Program-made: the position numbers and the translations under genes
NCBI GenBank assembly: GCA_038533575.1
Contig: JBCAYL010000001.1
Location: 210,226 to 274,225 of the forward strand
Length of the DNA: 64,000 nucleotides
From: Pseudomonadota bacterium
GTDB taxonomy: Bacteria; Pseudomonadota; Alphaproteobacteria; Rhodobacterales; Rhodobacteraceae
Reading direction: 5' to 3'
Shown: positions 33,812 through 42,365 of the stretch, piece by piece
Numbering within the stretch: position 1 is the first letter of the stretch
Layout: each line of letters starts with the position of its first letter
Notes under the pieces: generated by a model
What the model saw: the letters and a program-made list of their open reading frames with translations, nothing else
Told to the model about the DNA's origin: nothing
The model's database searches: none

Positions 33812-34216
33812 TTACTCGCGGGGCTCTACGTAAAACACCACTGGCACTTCGCCTGCCCGCTCGAAGAGAAGCGTTGCGGCGATCTCCGTCTCCTCGGTCC
33901 AAGGGGCTTCCGGCGCGGGGAAGCGGATATGGGGCCCGCCGGGCAGTAGCTCCACCGCGCCGCCCGCCGGGATCTCGAGCGCCGCGAGCGGCGCGCCCGC
34001 GGCATCGGCGAGGAACGCGCCCGCCTCGCCCGTGACCGAGAGGAGCCGGTCCCCCGCGCCGTCATCATCGACGAGGATCAGGTACCCCTCCCGCAGCTCC
34101 GCGTCGGAGACGTAGGTGAACGGGTGGTCGATGGTGAGCGCCCCGGTCCGGTACTCGTGCGCCGCCAGCGGCGCGGCGAGGGCGGCGGCGAGGAGGAGGG
34201 GGTTGAGATGGCGCAT
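33812..34216 (-). CDS. PCu(A)C-like periplasmic protein with degenerate copper motif
   Basis: 134 residues. Signal peptide MRHLNPLLLAAALAAPLAA, then HEYRTGALTIDHPFTYVSDA, IPAGGAVELLPGGPHIRF and ATLLFERAGEVPVVFYVEP, which match the beta-sandwich of copper chaperone PCu(A)C. The family's copper ligands (H(M)x10Mx21HxM) are not there: the EIHEM segment is replaced and GGPHIRF keeps only the His. So the protein is probably a paralogue with altered or no copper binding. The ribosome site AAAGGAGA is strong. It is the first gene of the run that continues with the predicted metallopeptidase and the DMT transporter. Confidence 0.78.
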   Translation of the reverse strand: MRHLNPLLLAAALAAPLAAHEYRTGALTIDHPFTYVSDAELREGYLILVDDDGAGDRLLSVTGEAGAFLADAAGAPLAALEIPAGGAVELLPGGPHIRFPAPEAPWTEETEIAATLLFERAGEVPVVFYVEPRE

Positions 34217-34702
34217 GTCTGTCTCCTTTGGCTGAAGAGGTATGACGCGGGAGCGGGGAGGGAAAGGCGCGATCCACCTGTGTCGCGGGATCCCGCCAAG
34301 GTGCGCAATGCGCACCTTACGGCGTGGGGCCTCGCGCGCCCAGCGTCGCGCCATGGGCTTGTGGAAGCCGCTTCCGTGCTCCCTGTGGCCCTAAGCGGTC
34401 GGAGCCCTGAACGAGCCTGTCAGATTGGAAGGCGCGGAGACGGCGGGCCCGACCTCGGGTGGGCATCCGTTTTGTGTTCGCGGCGCTATCGGTGCGTCAG
34501 GTCGGGCGTTCGTGCTGCTTGAGATATCGCGGTATGCCCTCCCGTGGGGGAGGTCGGGCATGGCGCATGCGCGCCGGGTACGCGGCATCCAGTGATGGCT
34601 CGATGCCACCAATCACTTGAATTCCATGGCTCGTGACGCTTGAATGTGGATAGGATTATATGACAAGTTTTTTCTACCAGTTTGGTAAATCGAGGAAGTA
34701 TT
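34217..34702. other. 486-bp gene-free, low-GC region
   Basis: No credible coding frame is visible on either strand. The GC content falls clearly from about 34600 onward compared with the neighbours. The region contains one perfect hairpin (34308-34328) and presumably the promoters of the divergent PCu(A)C-like and DUF2726 genes. I see no tRNA, terminal repeats or transposase remnant. Confidence 0.6.
34308..34328. repeat. Short palindrome AAGGTGCGC-AAT-GCGCACCTT
   Basis: A perfect 9-bp inverted repeat with a 3-base AAT loop lies about 90 bp upstream of the PCu(A)C-like start. It could be an operator, a stem in the leader RNA or a dispersed repeat; only this copy is in the window. Confidence 0.6.
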
Positions 34703-35317
34703 GTGGAGCTCTTCATTATCCTTCTACTTGGCGCTGGTATTTTCCTTCTTTACTGGCTCATACGTAGTTCCACGCGAAGGAGAGCTCCTTCTAGATTTCG
34801 CCCGACTGAAAAGAAAGTTCGTGCATCAGAAGGCTTCAAACATCCGGGCAACAATTGGGGAATGGCGAACCCGGAGAATCAGATTTCCGCCGTTTCCAAA
34901 GTGAATTTTGAAAGGAAGAAATTGCTGAATTCCTCCGAATACAAAGTGTTCAGAGAACTTGAGAAAATGGTGCAAGAGGCCCAAAACGGTCATCGCGTTA
35001 TGGCACAAACCAGTTTAGGGGAGTTAATCAAGCCAAAAGAAACCAGTGGTGATTGGAAGCAGCGAAAAGATGCTTTCGCCGCAATAAATTCAAAAAGATT
35101 GGACTTCGCAATAGTTGATCGCTTCGGGATGCTAGTTCTTGCAGTCGAATACCAAGGAAGCGGGCACTATCATCAAACCACATTCGCGCGTGACGCAGTA
35201 AAGAAAGAAGCGCTACGGCGCGCGGGCGTGCGGCTCGTTGAGGTTCCCAAAGGCATGAAACCCTCGGAATTACGTAGGTTGGTGACGCCAACGATTTCGG
35301 ATGCCAAGAGAAATTGA
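34703..35317 (+). CDS. Membrane-anchored DUF2726 protein
   Basis: 204 residues. A single N-terminal helix (VELFIILLLGAGIFLLYWLI) is followed by a basic linker and, at about 75-195, a DUF2726 domain: SSEYKVFRELEKMVQEA, RVMAQTSLGELI, INSKRLDFAIVDRFGMLVLAVEYQGSGH and KKEALRRAGVRLVEVP. This domain is related to PD-(D/E)xK nucleases: the E of LAVEYQG sits at the core position, preceded by LDFAIVD. GTG 34703 is preferred because GAGGA lies 7 bp upstream; TTG 34682 is possible. Base composition is markedly lower in GC and richer in AAA/AAT codons than neighbouring genes, which suggests transfer. Confidence 0.8.
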   Translation: MELFIILLLGAGIFLLYWLIRSSTRRRAPSRFRPTEKKVRASEGFKHPGNNWGMANPENQISAVSKVNFERKKLLNSSEYKVFRELEKMVQEAQNGHRVMAQTSLGELIKPKETSGDWKQRKDAFAAINSKRLDFAIVDRFGMLVLAVEYQGSGHYHQTTFARDAVKKEALRRAGVRLVEVPKGMKPSELRRLVTPTISDAKRN

Positions 35318-35332
35318 ACTTGCGATCCATCG

Positions 35333-37285
35333 CTAAACATCCAACTCCTTCACAAACCGTGCGTTCTCCTGGATGTACTGGAACCTCAGTTCCGGCTTCT
35401 TCCCCATCAGTCGCTCCACGAGATCGCCCGTCTCGCCGAGGGCGTCTTCGTCTATGGTCACGCGGATCAGCTTGCGGGTCTCGGGGTTCATCGTGGTCTC
35501 TTTGAGGTCCTTGGCGTCCATTTCGCCGAGGCCCTTGAAGCGGCTCACGTCGATCTTGCCTTTGCCGCCGAGCCCCTTCTCCAGCCACGCGTCGCGCTCG
35601 CGCTCGTCGATGCAGTAGACGCGGCGCGCGCCTTGGGTGAGGCGGTAGAGGGGGGGGCAGGCCAGATACAAATGCCCGGCGTCGATGAGCGGGCGCATCT
35701 GCGTGAAAAAGAACGTCATCAGGAGCGAGGCGATGTGGGCGCCGTCGACGTCGGCATCCGTCATGATGATGATCTTCTCGTAGCGCAGGTCGTCGAGGTT
35801 GAACTTCGTGCCGAGGCCGCAGCCCAGCGCATCGCAGAGGTCCTTGATCTCCGCGTTGGTGGAGATCTTGGACGACGCGGCGCCGAGCACGTTGAGCACC
35901 TTGCCGCGGAGGGGGAGCATGGCCTGGTATTTGCGGTCCCGCGCCATCTTGCCCGAGCCGCCGGCGCTGTCGCCCTCGACGATGAAGAGCTCCGTGCCCT
36001 CGCGCTGAGACCGTGAGCAATCGACGAGCTTGCCGGGGAGGCGGAGCTTTTTCGTCGCAGATTTCCGCGCGGTTTCCTTCTCCTGGCGGCGGCGCAGGCG
36101 CTCTTCGGCGCGCAGGATGAGGAAATCGAGGATCGCGCCCGCGGATTTCGTGTCGTTGGCCAGCCAGTTGTCAAAGCGGTCGCGGACGGCGGCTTCCACG
36201 AGCTTTTGTGCCTCCACGGTGGCGAGGCGGTCCTTCGTCTGGCCCACGAATTCGGGCTCGCGGATGAAGCAGCTGACCAGCGCGCAGCCCCCGGTCGTGA
36301 GGTCCTCTCTGGTGATCTGCGCGGCTTTCTTGTTGTTCGCGAGCTCACCGTAAGCGCGCAGGCCCTTGAGGATCGCCGCCCAGAAGCCCGCCTCGTGCGT
36401 GCCGCCCTCGGGCGTTGGGACGGTGTTGCAATAGGAGCCGATGAAGCCGTCGCGGGCGGGCGTCCAGTTGATCGCCCACTCGACCTTGCCGGGCGTGTTG
36501 AACCGCTCCTGGAAGTCTACGGTGCCGGAGAAGGGCGCGTCGGCGTAGGTGGTGGCCGCGCCCAGCGTCTCGGTGAGGTAGTCGGTCAGCCCGCCGGGGA
36601 AGTGGAAGGTGGCCTCTTGCGGCGTCTCTCCGTCGCTGATCGCGGATTTCCAGCGGATCTCGACGCCCGAGAAGAGGTAGGCTTTCGAGCGGATGGATTT
36701 GAAGAGCCGCGCGGGCTTGAAGCGATGGTGGCCGAAGATCTCTTCGTCAGCGTGGAAGGTGACGGTCGTGCCGCGACGGTTGGGCGCGCTGCCCACCTCC
36801 GCTACCGGGCCGAGCGGCACCCCGCGGGAAAAGCGTTGCTCGTAGAGCGTGCGGTCGCGGGCGACCTGCACGACCATGCTGTCGCTGAGTGCATTGACCA
36901 CCGAGGCACCCACGCCGTGGAGGCCGCCAGAGGTCTGGTAAGCCTTGCCGGAGAACTTGCCGCCCGCGTGGAGCGTGCAGAGGATCACCTCGAGCGCGCT
37001 CTTGTCCGGAAATTTCGGGTGCGGGTCGATGGGGATGCCGCGGCCATTGTCGCGGATGGTGATGGTGTAATCTTCGTGGAGCTCCACCTCGATCCGGTTG
37101 GCGTGGCCGGCGACGGCCTCGTCCATGGAATTGTCGAGCACCTCGGCCACCATGTGATGCAGCGCGCGCTCGTCGGTACCGCCGATATACATGCCTGGGC
37201 GTTTGCGGACCGGCTCGAGCCCCTCGAGGACTTCGATGGCGCTCGCGTCATAGGTCTCGGAAGCCGCGTTCAGCAGATCGTTCAT
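35333..37285 (-). CDS. parE: DNA topoisomerase IV subunit B
   Basis: 650 residues. ATPase subunit of the enzyme that decatenates daughter chromosomes with ParC. The GHKL ATPase domain has EVLDNSMDEAVAGHA, DNGRGIPIDPHP and TSGGLHGVGASVVNALS; the transducer domain follows at about 230-400; the TOPRIM domain starts LFIVEGDSAGGSGKMARDRK and has MTDADVDGAHI. The length and the absence of the GyrB-specific insert agree with ParE. ATG 37285 precedes the conserved start MNDLLNAASETYDASAIEVL. It is divergent from dddL and its stop lies 16 bp from the DUF2726 gene end. Confidence 0.95.
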   Translation of the reverse strand: MNDLLNAASETYDASAIEVLEGLEPVRKRPGMYIGGTDERALHHMVAEVLDNSMDEAVAGHANRIEVELHEDYTITIRDNGRGIPIDPHPKFPDKSALEVILCTLHAGGKFSGKAYQTSGGLHGVGASVVNALSDSMVVQVARDRTLYEQRFSRGVPLGPVAEVGSAPNRRGTTVTFHADEEIFGHHRFKPARLFKSIRSKAYLFSGVEIRWKSAISDGETPQEATFHFPGGLTDYLTETLGAATTYADAPFSGTVDFQERFNTPGKVEWAINWTPARDGFIGSYCNTVPTPEGGTHEAGFWAAILKGLRAYGELANNKKAAQITREDLTTGGCALVSCFIREPEFVGQTKDRLATVEAQKLVEAAVRDRFDNWLANDTKSAGAILDFLILRAEERLRRRQEKETARKSATKKLRLPGKLVDCSRSQREGTELFIVEGDSAGGSGKMARDRKYQAMLPLRGKVLNVLGAASSKISTNAEIKDLCDALGCGLGTKFNLDDLRYEKIIIMTDADVDGAHIASLLMTFFFTQMRPLIDAGHLYLACPPLYRLTQGARRVYCIDERERDAWLEKGLGGKGKIDVSRFKGLGEMDAKDLKETTMNPETRKLIRVTIDEDALGETGDLVERLMGKKPELRFQYIQENARFVKELDV

Positions 37286-37447
37286 TGGGGTACCGCTCTT
37301 TTTTGCTTGGGCTGGATGATGCCATTCCTGCCGGGAGGACGCTAGTGAAATGGGCGCCGGCGCGCTTTTCACCTCGCACCGTGCAGCCGGGGCTTGCCCG
37401 CGGCGGCGGCGGGCGCATATCGACCTCGGAAGAGAGAGGAGAGAGCG

Positions 37448-38119
37448 ATGAACGAGCAGGTGGAGCTGCCCGCTGGGCAGTCGATCGCGGAGGTGCCGGA
37501 CTGGCGCTATCTGTGCAAGGAAATCTACGAGCTTTACCGCTTCATGTCCTCGGGGGGCTCAAAGCCGATCCGCGCCCATCAGCGCGCCGTGCGCGAAGCC
37601 ATCAACCGCACCTTGAACGCCCAGCCCAGTGTCGTGCTGCGCGCGCCGCATACCCTGCCGGTCACGGCTCATCTCACCCGCGCCCTGAGCGAGGGCGGCG
37701 ACGGCGCCACGCGGCCCGCGGTGCGGGCGCTGCGCGCGGTCGCGGCCGAGCTCGCCTGGGAATACGGCTATGACAAGATGCCCCGCGGCCTCGCCCGGGC
37801 CTACGGCTATGCCGAGATCGCCGGACCGCGCGGCCCCGTTGTCACAGACGAGCTCATCCTCGGCGTCGTGCTCTTCGCGCCGGGCTGCATCTACCCCGCC
37901 CATGCCCACGAGGGGATCTGCGAAAGCTATGTCTGCCTGTCGGGGGCCGTGAGCCAGAACAATCAGGCGGTCTATGCCCCGGGCTCTCTCATTTTCAATC
38001 CCGCGGGCTCGAAGCACCGCATCACCGTCTCCGACAGCGAGCCTTCCCTGCTGGCCTATGCGTGGACGGGCGCGCCGGAGCTTCTGCGCGCCAACCACAT
38101 GGTGCTGCGCCGCCGCTGA
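37448..38119 (+). CDS. dddL: DMSP lyase, DddL type
   Basis: 223 residues. The cupin enzyme cleaves dimethylsulfoniopropionate to dimethyl sulfide and acrylate. The N-terminal helical part has LYRFMSSGGSKPIRAHQRAV, WEYGYDKMP and LARAYGYAEI, which I recognise from DddL. The cupin motif 1 is HAHEGICESY with metal ligands His152, His154 and Glu159 and catalytic-type Tyr161; motif 2 is PAGSKHRI with His190. No signal peptide is seen. A strong purine-rich ribosome site (GAGAGAGGAGAGAGCG) lies before ATG 37448. It stands alone between parE and DUF2461. Other cupin DMSP lyases (DddQ, DddW) are shorter and lack this N-terminal part. Confidence 0.9.
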   Translation: MNEQVELPAGQSIAEVPDWRYLCKEIYELYRFMSSGGSKPIRAHQRAVREAINRTLNAQPSVVLRAPHTLPVTAHLTRALSEGGDGATRPAVRALRAVAAELAWEYGYDKMPRGLARAYGYAEIAGPRGPVVTDELILGVVLFAPGCIYPAHAHEGICESYVCLSGAVSQNNQAVYAPGSLIFNPAGSKHRITVSDSEPSLLAYAWTGAPELLRANHMVLRRR

Positions 38120-38155
38120 TACTGGCTGCTTGAGAGCTTTAGCGAGTTAGGGCGC

Positions 38156-38815
38156 CTAGCTCGCCGGTGCCGCGGCGGGCAGGGCTGCGAGCGCCTTGAC
38201 CATGGGGGTCAGCGCCTCGAAACAGTGGCAGAGCTGGTCCCGAGTGAGGCCGGCATCGTGATCGCGCCAGGCGCTCAAGCCCTTGCGGCGCAGAAGCGTG
38301 GCGTGGGGATGATTCTTGCCGTAAGGCGCGGGCACGCGTTTGAAGCCGGGCTCCGAGATCCTGTAGCCCTCCACCGAGATCGCATCCATCACGCGGGCCA
38401 TGGCGGCGCCGTTCTTGTCGATGGCCACGCGCCACGCAGCCATGGCGCCCTTGTCGAAATCAGGCTGCCCGGCCCCGAGCGTGACGTAGCCGGGCGCGAT
38501 GCCGAAGAAGTAGGCCGGGGTCACCGGCCCTGCGAAATCCGGGGACCAGAGCATGTGAAGATGCGTGTGATACGGGCTCTTGTCTTTGGAAAAGCGCAGG
38601 TCGCGCTGGGGCCGGAAGAGCTTGGTCGTGATCTTGCGGCCCGACATCCGGTCGAGCGGGCCGCGCATCTCGGAGAGGAGCTGCTCTGCCGGGGCCTTCA
38701 GGCGCTCCTCGTAATCGTCCTTGTGCGCGGCAAACCAGTCTCGCGTGTTGGTCTCTGCGAGGGCGGCGAGGAAGCTCTGGGCGTCGTAGATCAGCTTCGT
38801 CAGCAGGCTGGGCAT
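38156..38815 (-). CDS. DUF2461 (TIGR02453) protein
   Basis: 219 residues. The pattern FLAALAETNTRDWFAAHKDDYE, then KLFRPQRDLRFSKDKSPYHTH and YFFGIAPGYVTLGAG, identifies the DUF2461 family. Its members are cytosolic proteins of unknown activity, widespread in bacteria and some fungi; the conserved W-F, R-D-x-R-F and K-x-P-Y residues suggest a phosphate or nucleic-acid ligand, but this is not established. ATG 38815 lies at the expected N-terminus. It is convergent with dddL and divergent from the MATE gene. Confidence 0.9.
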   Translation of the reverse strand: MPSLLTKLIYDAQSFLAALAETNTRDWFAAHKDDYEERLKAPAEQLLSEMRGPLDRMSGRKITTKLFRPQRDLRFSKDKSPYHTHLHMLWSPDFAGPVTPAYFFGIAPGYVTLGAGQPDFDKGAMAAWRVAIDKNGAAMARVMDAISVEGYRISEPGFKRVPAPYGKNHPHATLLRRKGLSAWRDHDAGLTRDQLCHCFEALTPMVKALAALPAAAPAS

Positions 38816-38872
38816 GGCGGTAGCCTAGCCGATCCTCTTGCCGTTGCAATGTCACAGGCGTAAGCGCACGGC

Positions 38873-40264
38873 ATGGTGACATGGCGGGAATACATGCCCG
38901 AGACGCGCGCGATGCTCGTCCTCGGGCTGCCACTGGCGGGGTCGCTGGTGGCGCAGGTGGCTCTCGGGGCCACCGATACGCTCATGATGGGCCGCTACGG
39001 CGTGCCCGAGCTCGCGGCGCTGACGGTGGCGACCTCATTTTTCTTCATCCTCTTCCTGGCGGTGTCGGGCTTTGCCTGGGCCGCGCTGCCCATGATCGCG
39101 GCGGCCGCCGAGCGCGGCGATGACCAGGAGGTGCGCCGGGTGACGCGCATGGGCTTCTGGCTGGTGACCGCTTTCGGGGCGGTCTGCATCCTGCCACTTT
39201 GGTTCTCGGAGCCGCTGCTTTTGCTGATGGAGCAAGAGCCGGTCGTGGCCGAGCTCGCGCAGGATTACCTGCGCATCGCTTGCTGGGGGATCTTTCCGCA
39301 GGTCTGGATCATGGTGATCAAAAGCTACCTGAGCGCGCTCGAGCGCACGGGCATCGTGCTCTGGGTGACGGTCTTCGCGCTGCTGCCCAACCTCGCGCTG
39401 AATTACCTTCTGATCTTCGGCAATTTCGGCGCGCCGGAGCTCGGTGTGCGCGGGGCGGCGGTGGCTACCGTGGTCGTGGGGCTCATCACTTTCGGGCTCC
39501 TTTTGCTCTATGCGCTCCGAACCTTTCCCGAGCACCAGATCCTACGCCGGGTCTGGCGGCCGGACCGGGAGATCCTAGTGCGTGTCTTCGCGCTGGGCTG
39601 GCCCATCGCGCTCACCTCGGTGAGCGAGGTGGGGCTCTTCTTCGCCTCGGCGCTGCTCATGGGCGCGATCGGGCAGGTGGAGCTCGCCGCCCACGGGGTG
39701 GTGCTCAACATCGCCTCGCTCACCTTCGTCGTGCATCTGGGGCTGAGCCAGGCCGCCACGGTGCGCGCGGGGCGCGCCGTGGGGCGGGCCTCGCTCCCTG
39801 ATCTGGCGCGCACGGGGAAGGTCGCGCTGGCGCTCAGCCTCTTTTTCGTGGCGGTGACGGTGATCTTTTTCCTTGGCGTGCCGGAGCCGCTCATTCGCGC
39901 GTTCCTCAAGCCGACCGAGCCGGAATTCGATGCGGTGCTCGCCATGGGCGTCTTCCTTTTGGCCATGGCCGCGCTCTTTCAGCTGGTGGACGCCGCGCAG
40001 GTGGTGGCGCTTGGGCTCCTGCGCGGGGTGCAGGATACCGAAGTGCCCATGTTCATGGCAGCCTTCAGCTATTGGATCGTGGGGCTGCCGGTGGCCTGGG
40101 GGCTGGGGATCGCGCTCGGCTGGGGCGCGTTCGGGGTCTGGATCGGCCTCGCGGCAGGTCTCGCGATGGCCGCCGCGCTCCTGATGTATCGGTTCTGGGC
40201 GGTCTCGGCGCGCCGGCTGCCCCGTACCGGCGGGGAGGCGCCCGCCATGGAGCACGCGGGCTAG
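38873..40264 (+). CDS. MATE-family multidrug efflux protein
   Basis: 463 residues, twelve predicted helices. The first half begins LVLGLPLAGSLVAQVALGATD and has MMGRYGVPELAALTVATS; the second half has LALGWPIALTSVSEVGLFFASA (partly quoted) and GQVELAAHGVVLNIASLTFV, the two internal repeats of the NorM branch. Such inner-membrane pumps export cationic drugs in exchange for Na+ or H+. The ATG has no strong ribosome site; GTG 38876 is in the next codon and would change little. The gene converges on the histidine kinase gene. Confidence 0.93.
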   Translation: MVTWREYMPETRAMLVLGLPLAGSLVAQVALGATDTLMMGRYGVPELAALTVATSFFFILFLAVSGFAWAALPMIAAAAERGDDQEVRRVTRMGFWLVTAFGAVCILPLWFSEPLLLLMEQEPVVAELAQDYLRIACWGIFPQVWIMVIKSYLSALERTGIVLWVTVFALLPNLALNYLLIFGNFGAPELGVRGAAVATVVVGLITFGLLLLYALRTFPEHQILRRVWRPDREILVRVFALGWPIALTSVSEVGLFFASALLMGAIGQVELAAHGVVLNIASLTFVVHLGLSQAATVRAGRAVGRASLPDLARTGKVALALSLFFVAVTVIFFLGVPEPLIRAFLKPTEPEFDAVLAMGVFLLAMAALFQLVDAAQVVALGLLRGVQDTEVPMFMAAFSYWIVGLPVAWGLGIALGWGAFGVWIGLAAGLAMAAALLMYRFWAVSARRLPRTGGEAPAMEHAG

Positions 40265-40301
40265 GCCACGCGCGGTTTGGCCAAGGTTCGGACGCGCGGT
40301 G

Positions 40302-42251
40302 TCAGGCGGCCTCGGCCTCGGCGCGCGGATCGGCGGCGACGCTCTGCCCGCCCTGGCCCACGTAGGAGGCGCGGACGCCCGGGAAGCGGGCCTCGATCTC
40401 GGCCACGATTTCGGCGCTGGGCGCGCCGTCCACGACCTGGTCTCCGATGAGCACGAAGCTCGGCAGCGTGCCGTCCTGCAGGCGCGCGCGAAGCGCGTTG
40501 AGCGTGCGAACGACCTGCGTGCTCAGGCCCTTCTGCGCCGCGGCGCGGGAGAGGCGGGCCTGCGTGGCTTCCTTTACGGCGAGGATGAGCACGTCCGAGG
40601 CCACGGTGCGCTGCCCGGGGAGCAACCCGCTGACGCCGCCCGGGCGCGCGCCGTCGGCGCTGAGCGGCAGGGCCATGATGACCCGCGTCCCCTTGCCCGG
40701 TGCGCTGGCGATGAGCAGCCCGCCGCCATGCTGCTGGCTGATGCCGCGGATCGAGGCGAGGCCGAGCCCGCTCGCCCGCGCGAGCCCCTTCGTGGTGAAA
40801 TAGGGCTGCGTGGCCTGCCGCAGGACGCTGCGGTCCATGCCGAGCCCGGTATCGGACACCTCGAGCAAGGCGTAGCGGCCGGGTGCCACGCCGGATTGGT
40901 AGGCGAAGCTGCCGGAAAAGCGATTGTCGATCCATTGCTCTGAGAGACGGATGCGCATCGTCCCCCCGCCGGGCATGGCGTCGCGCGCATTGAGGAGGAG
41001 GTTCATCAGGCTGCGTTCGAGCGCCACGGCATCGATCTGCAGACCTTGGAAGGAGGCGCTGTCGATCTCGGAGACGAGCGCGACGTTGTCCGGGAGCGCG
41101 CGCGCGAAGTAGTGGGCGAAATCCCGCACGCTCTGCGCGGCATCCTCCACGGGCTTTTCCGCCCGTGCCTTGCGCCCCACGGCGAGGAGCTGATTGGTGA
41201 GCTCGGCGGCGCGACCGACGGCGGAGATGGCCTCCCGCGAGTAATGTGCCTTGTTGCCCGGATCGAGGGAGATGAGCTCGAGGTTGCCCTGAATCGAGGC
41301 CAGCGTGTTGTTGAAATCGTGGGCCACCCCGCCCACGATCTGGCCCAGCACGCGGAGGTTTTCTTCCTGTTCGGCGGCGAGCTCCTTTTGGTGGGTTACC
41401 CGCGTCTCGGCGCGGTCGAGGGCGGCCTGCATCTCCAGCTCGGTTTCCTGGTCGTCGATGAAGAATCCCGCGGTGAGAAAGGCCCCGGCGGCCGTCAGGA
41501 ACATCGCGGCCTGGAGGAGCGGCACGCTCTCGGAGATGAGATCGGCCTTCGACGCTGAGAGGAGACCGATGAAGATCACGCCGATCAGCGCCACCGTTAC
41601 GAGCGAGATACGCTTGAGGAGCCGGGCCTGCGCCCGGTTCGAGAAGATCCAGCTCAGCATCCTGTTGTCCACCTGCGCGAGGAGCAGCGCCACGTTGACC
41701 GCGAGAAAGCCGAGCGCAGTGTGGAGGCCCATGGTGCCAATGCCGTAGGTGTTGCCAAGGAGGCCCGAGCCGAGGAGCCGCACCTCGATCACCGTTAGGC
41801 TGAGCGCGAGCCCCGCCAGATTGGAGAGGACGGCCACGGCCATGAGCAAGCGCGGCTGGGCATGCCCGGTCGCGATGGTCACGGCGCTCGAAGCGATGAG
41901 GAGCGCGGTGACCGGTGCCAACGGCGCCCGCCCCGATGCAGTCTCCGCGAGGCTCGGATGGGCGAAGAAGCCGCCGAAAATGACCATGAGACCCACGGCG
42001 CAGATCGCCTGCGGCACGGCGTGTCTCTCGGTCGTGAGCGCGAGGCAACCGATGCCCGCCACCACGAGCGCGGCGGCCGTGGACGGCATCATCGCCGGCA
42101 GGCCCGGCGCGATGCTAATCAGGCGCTCGACGTCAAAACCCCAGCCTACGAGAAGCACGAGCGCCCCGAGGCCGATGGCTCCCGCCGCGACGATTCGCGC
42201 GACGAGCCCAGTGGGATGGATGCGCGCATCCCCCCTCATAATCGAAGTCAT
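40302..42251 (-). CDS. Membrane sensor histidine kinase with degenerate receiver domain
   Basis: 649 residues. About eight helices (residues 15-265) form an integral sensor without a large periplasmic domain. A coiled coil (270-300) leads to the H box VGGVAHDFNNTLASI with the phosphorylated His at 311, then the ATPase core with the N box NLLLNARDAMPGGG, G1 SDTGLGM and G2 GLGLAS. A C-terminal receiver-like domain (about 553-635) has lost the acidic pair (ILAVKEATQ instead of VVDDE) and has Gly before Asp (VLIGDQ) at the phosphoacceptor site. The HDFNN type usually pairs with CckA-like or NtrB-like systems; no response regulator gene is adjacent. Confidence 0.88.
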   Translation of the reverse strand: MTSIMRGDARIHPTGLVARIVAAGAIGLGALVLLVGWGFDVERLISIAPGLPAMMPSTAAALVVAGIGCLALTTERHAVPQAICAVGLMVIFGGFFAHPSLAETASGRAPLAPVTALLIASSAVTIATGHAQPRLLMAVAVLSNLAGLALSLTVIEVRLLGSGLLGNTYGIGTMGLHTALGFLAVNVALLLAQVDNRMLSWIFSNRAQARLLKRISLVTVALIGVIFIGLLSASKADLISESVPLLQAAMFLTAAGAFLTAGFFIDDQETELEMQAALDRAETRVTHQKELAAEQEENLRVLGQIVGGVAHDFNNTLASIQGNLELISLDPGNKAHYSREAISAVGRAAELTNQLLAVGRKARAEKPVEDAAQSVRDFAHYFARALPDNVALVSEIDSASFQGLQIDAVALERSLMNLLLNARDAMPGGGTMRIRLSEQWIDNRFSGSFAYQSGVAPGRYALLEVSDTGLGMDRSVLRQATQPYFTTKGLARASGLGLASIRGISQQHGGGLLIASAPGKGTRVIMALPLSADGARPGGVSGLLPGQRTVASDVLILAVKEATQARLSRAAAQKGLSTQVVRTLNALRARLQDGTLPSFVLIGDQVVDGAPSAEIVAEIEARFPGVRASYVGQGGQSVAADPRAEAEAA

Positions 42252-42365
42252 GACCAGTCTCTCCCCTAAGTCGAGGAGAGGTATGCGCGGGGAGGGGTAA
42301 AGGCCCGGTTAAGCCGTGCGCAGGCACCATAAACCAAGCCTGCATCACCGGTTGGCGGGCCTGCG

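Noticed and set aside
34391-34612. 73-codon minus-strand frame in the low-GC region
   Set aside because: No start signal or recognisable protein pattern.
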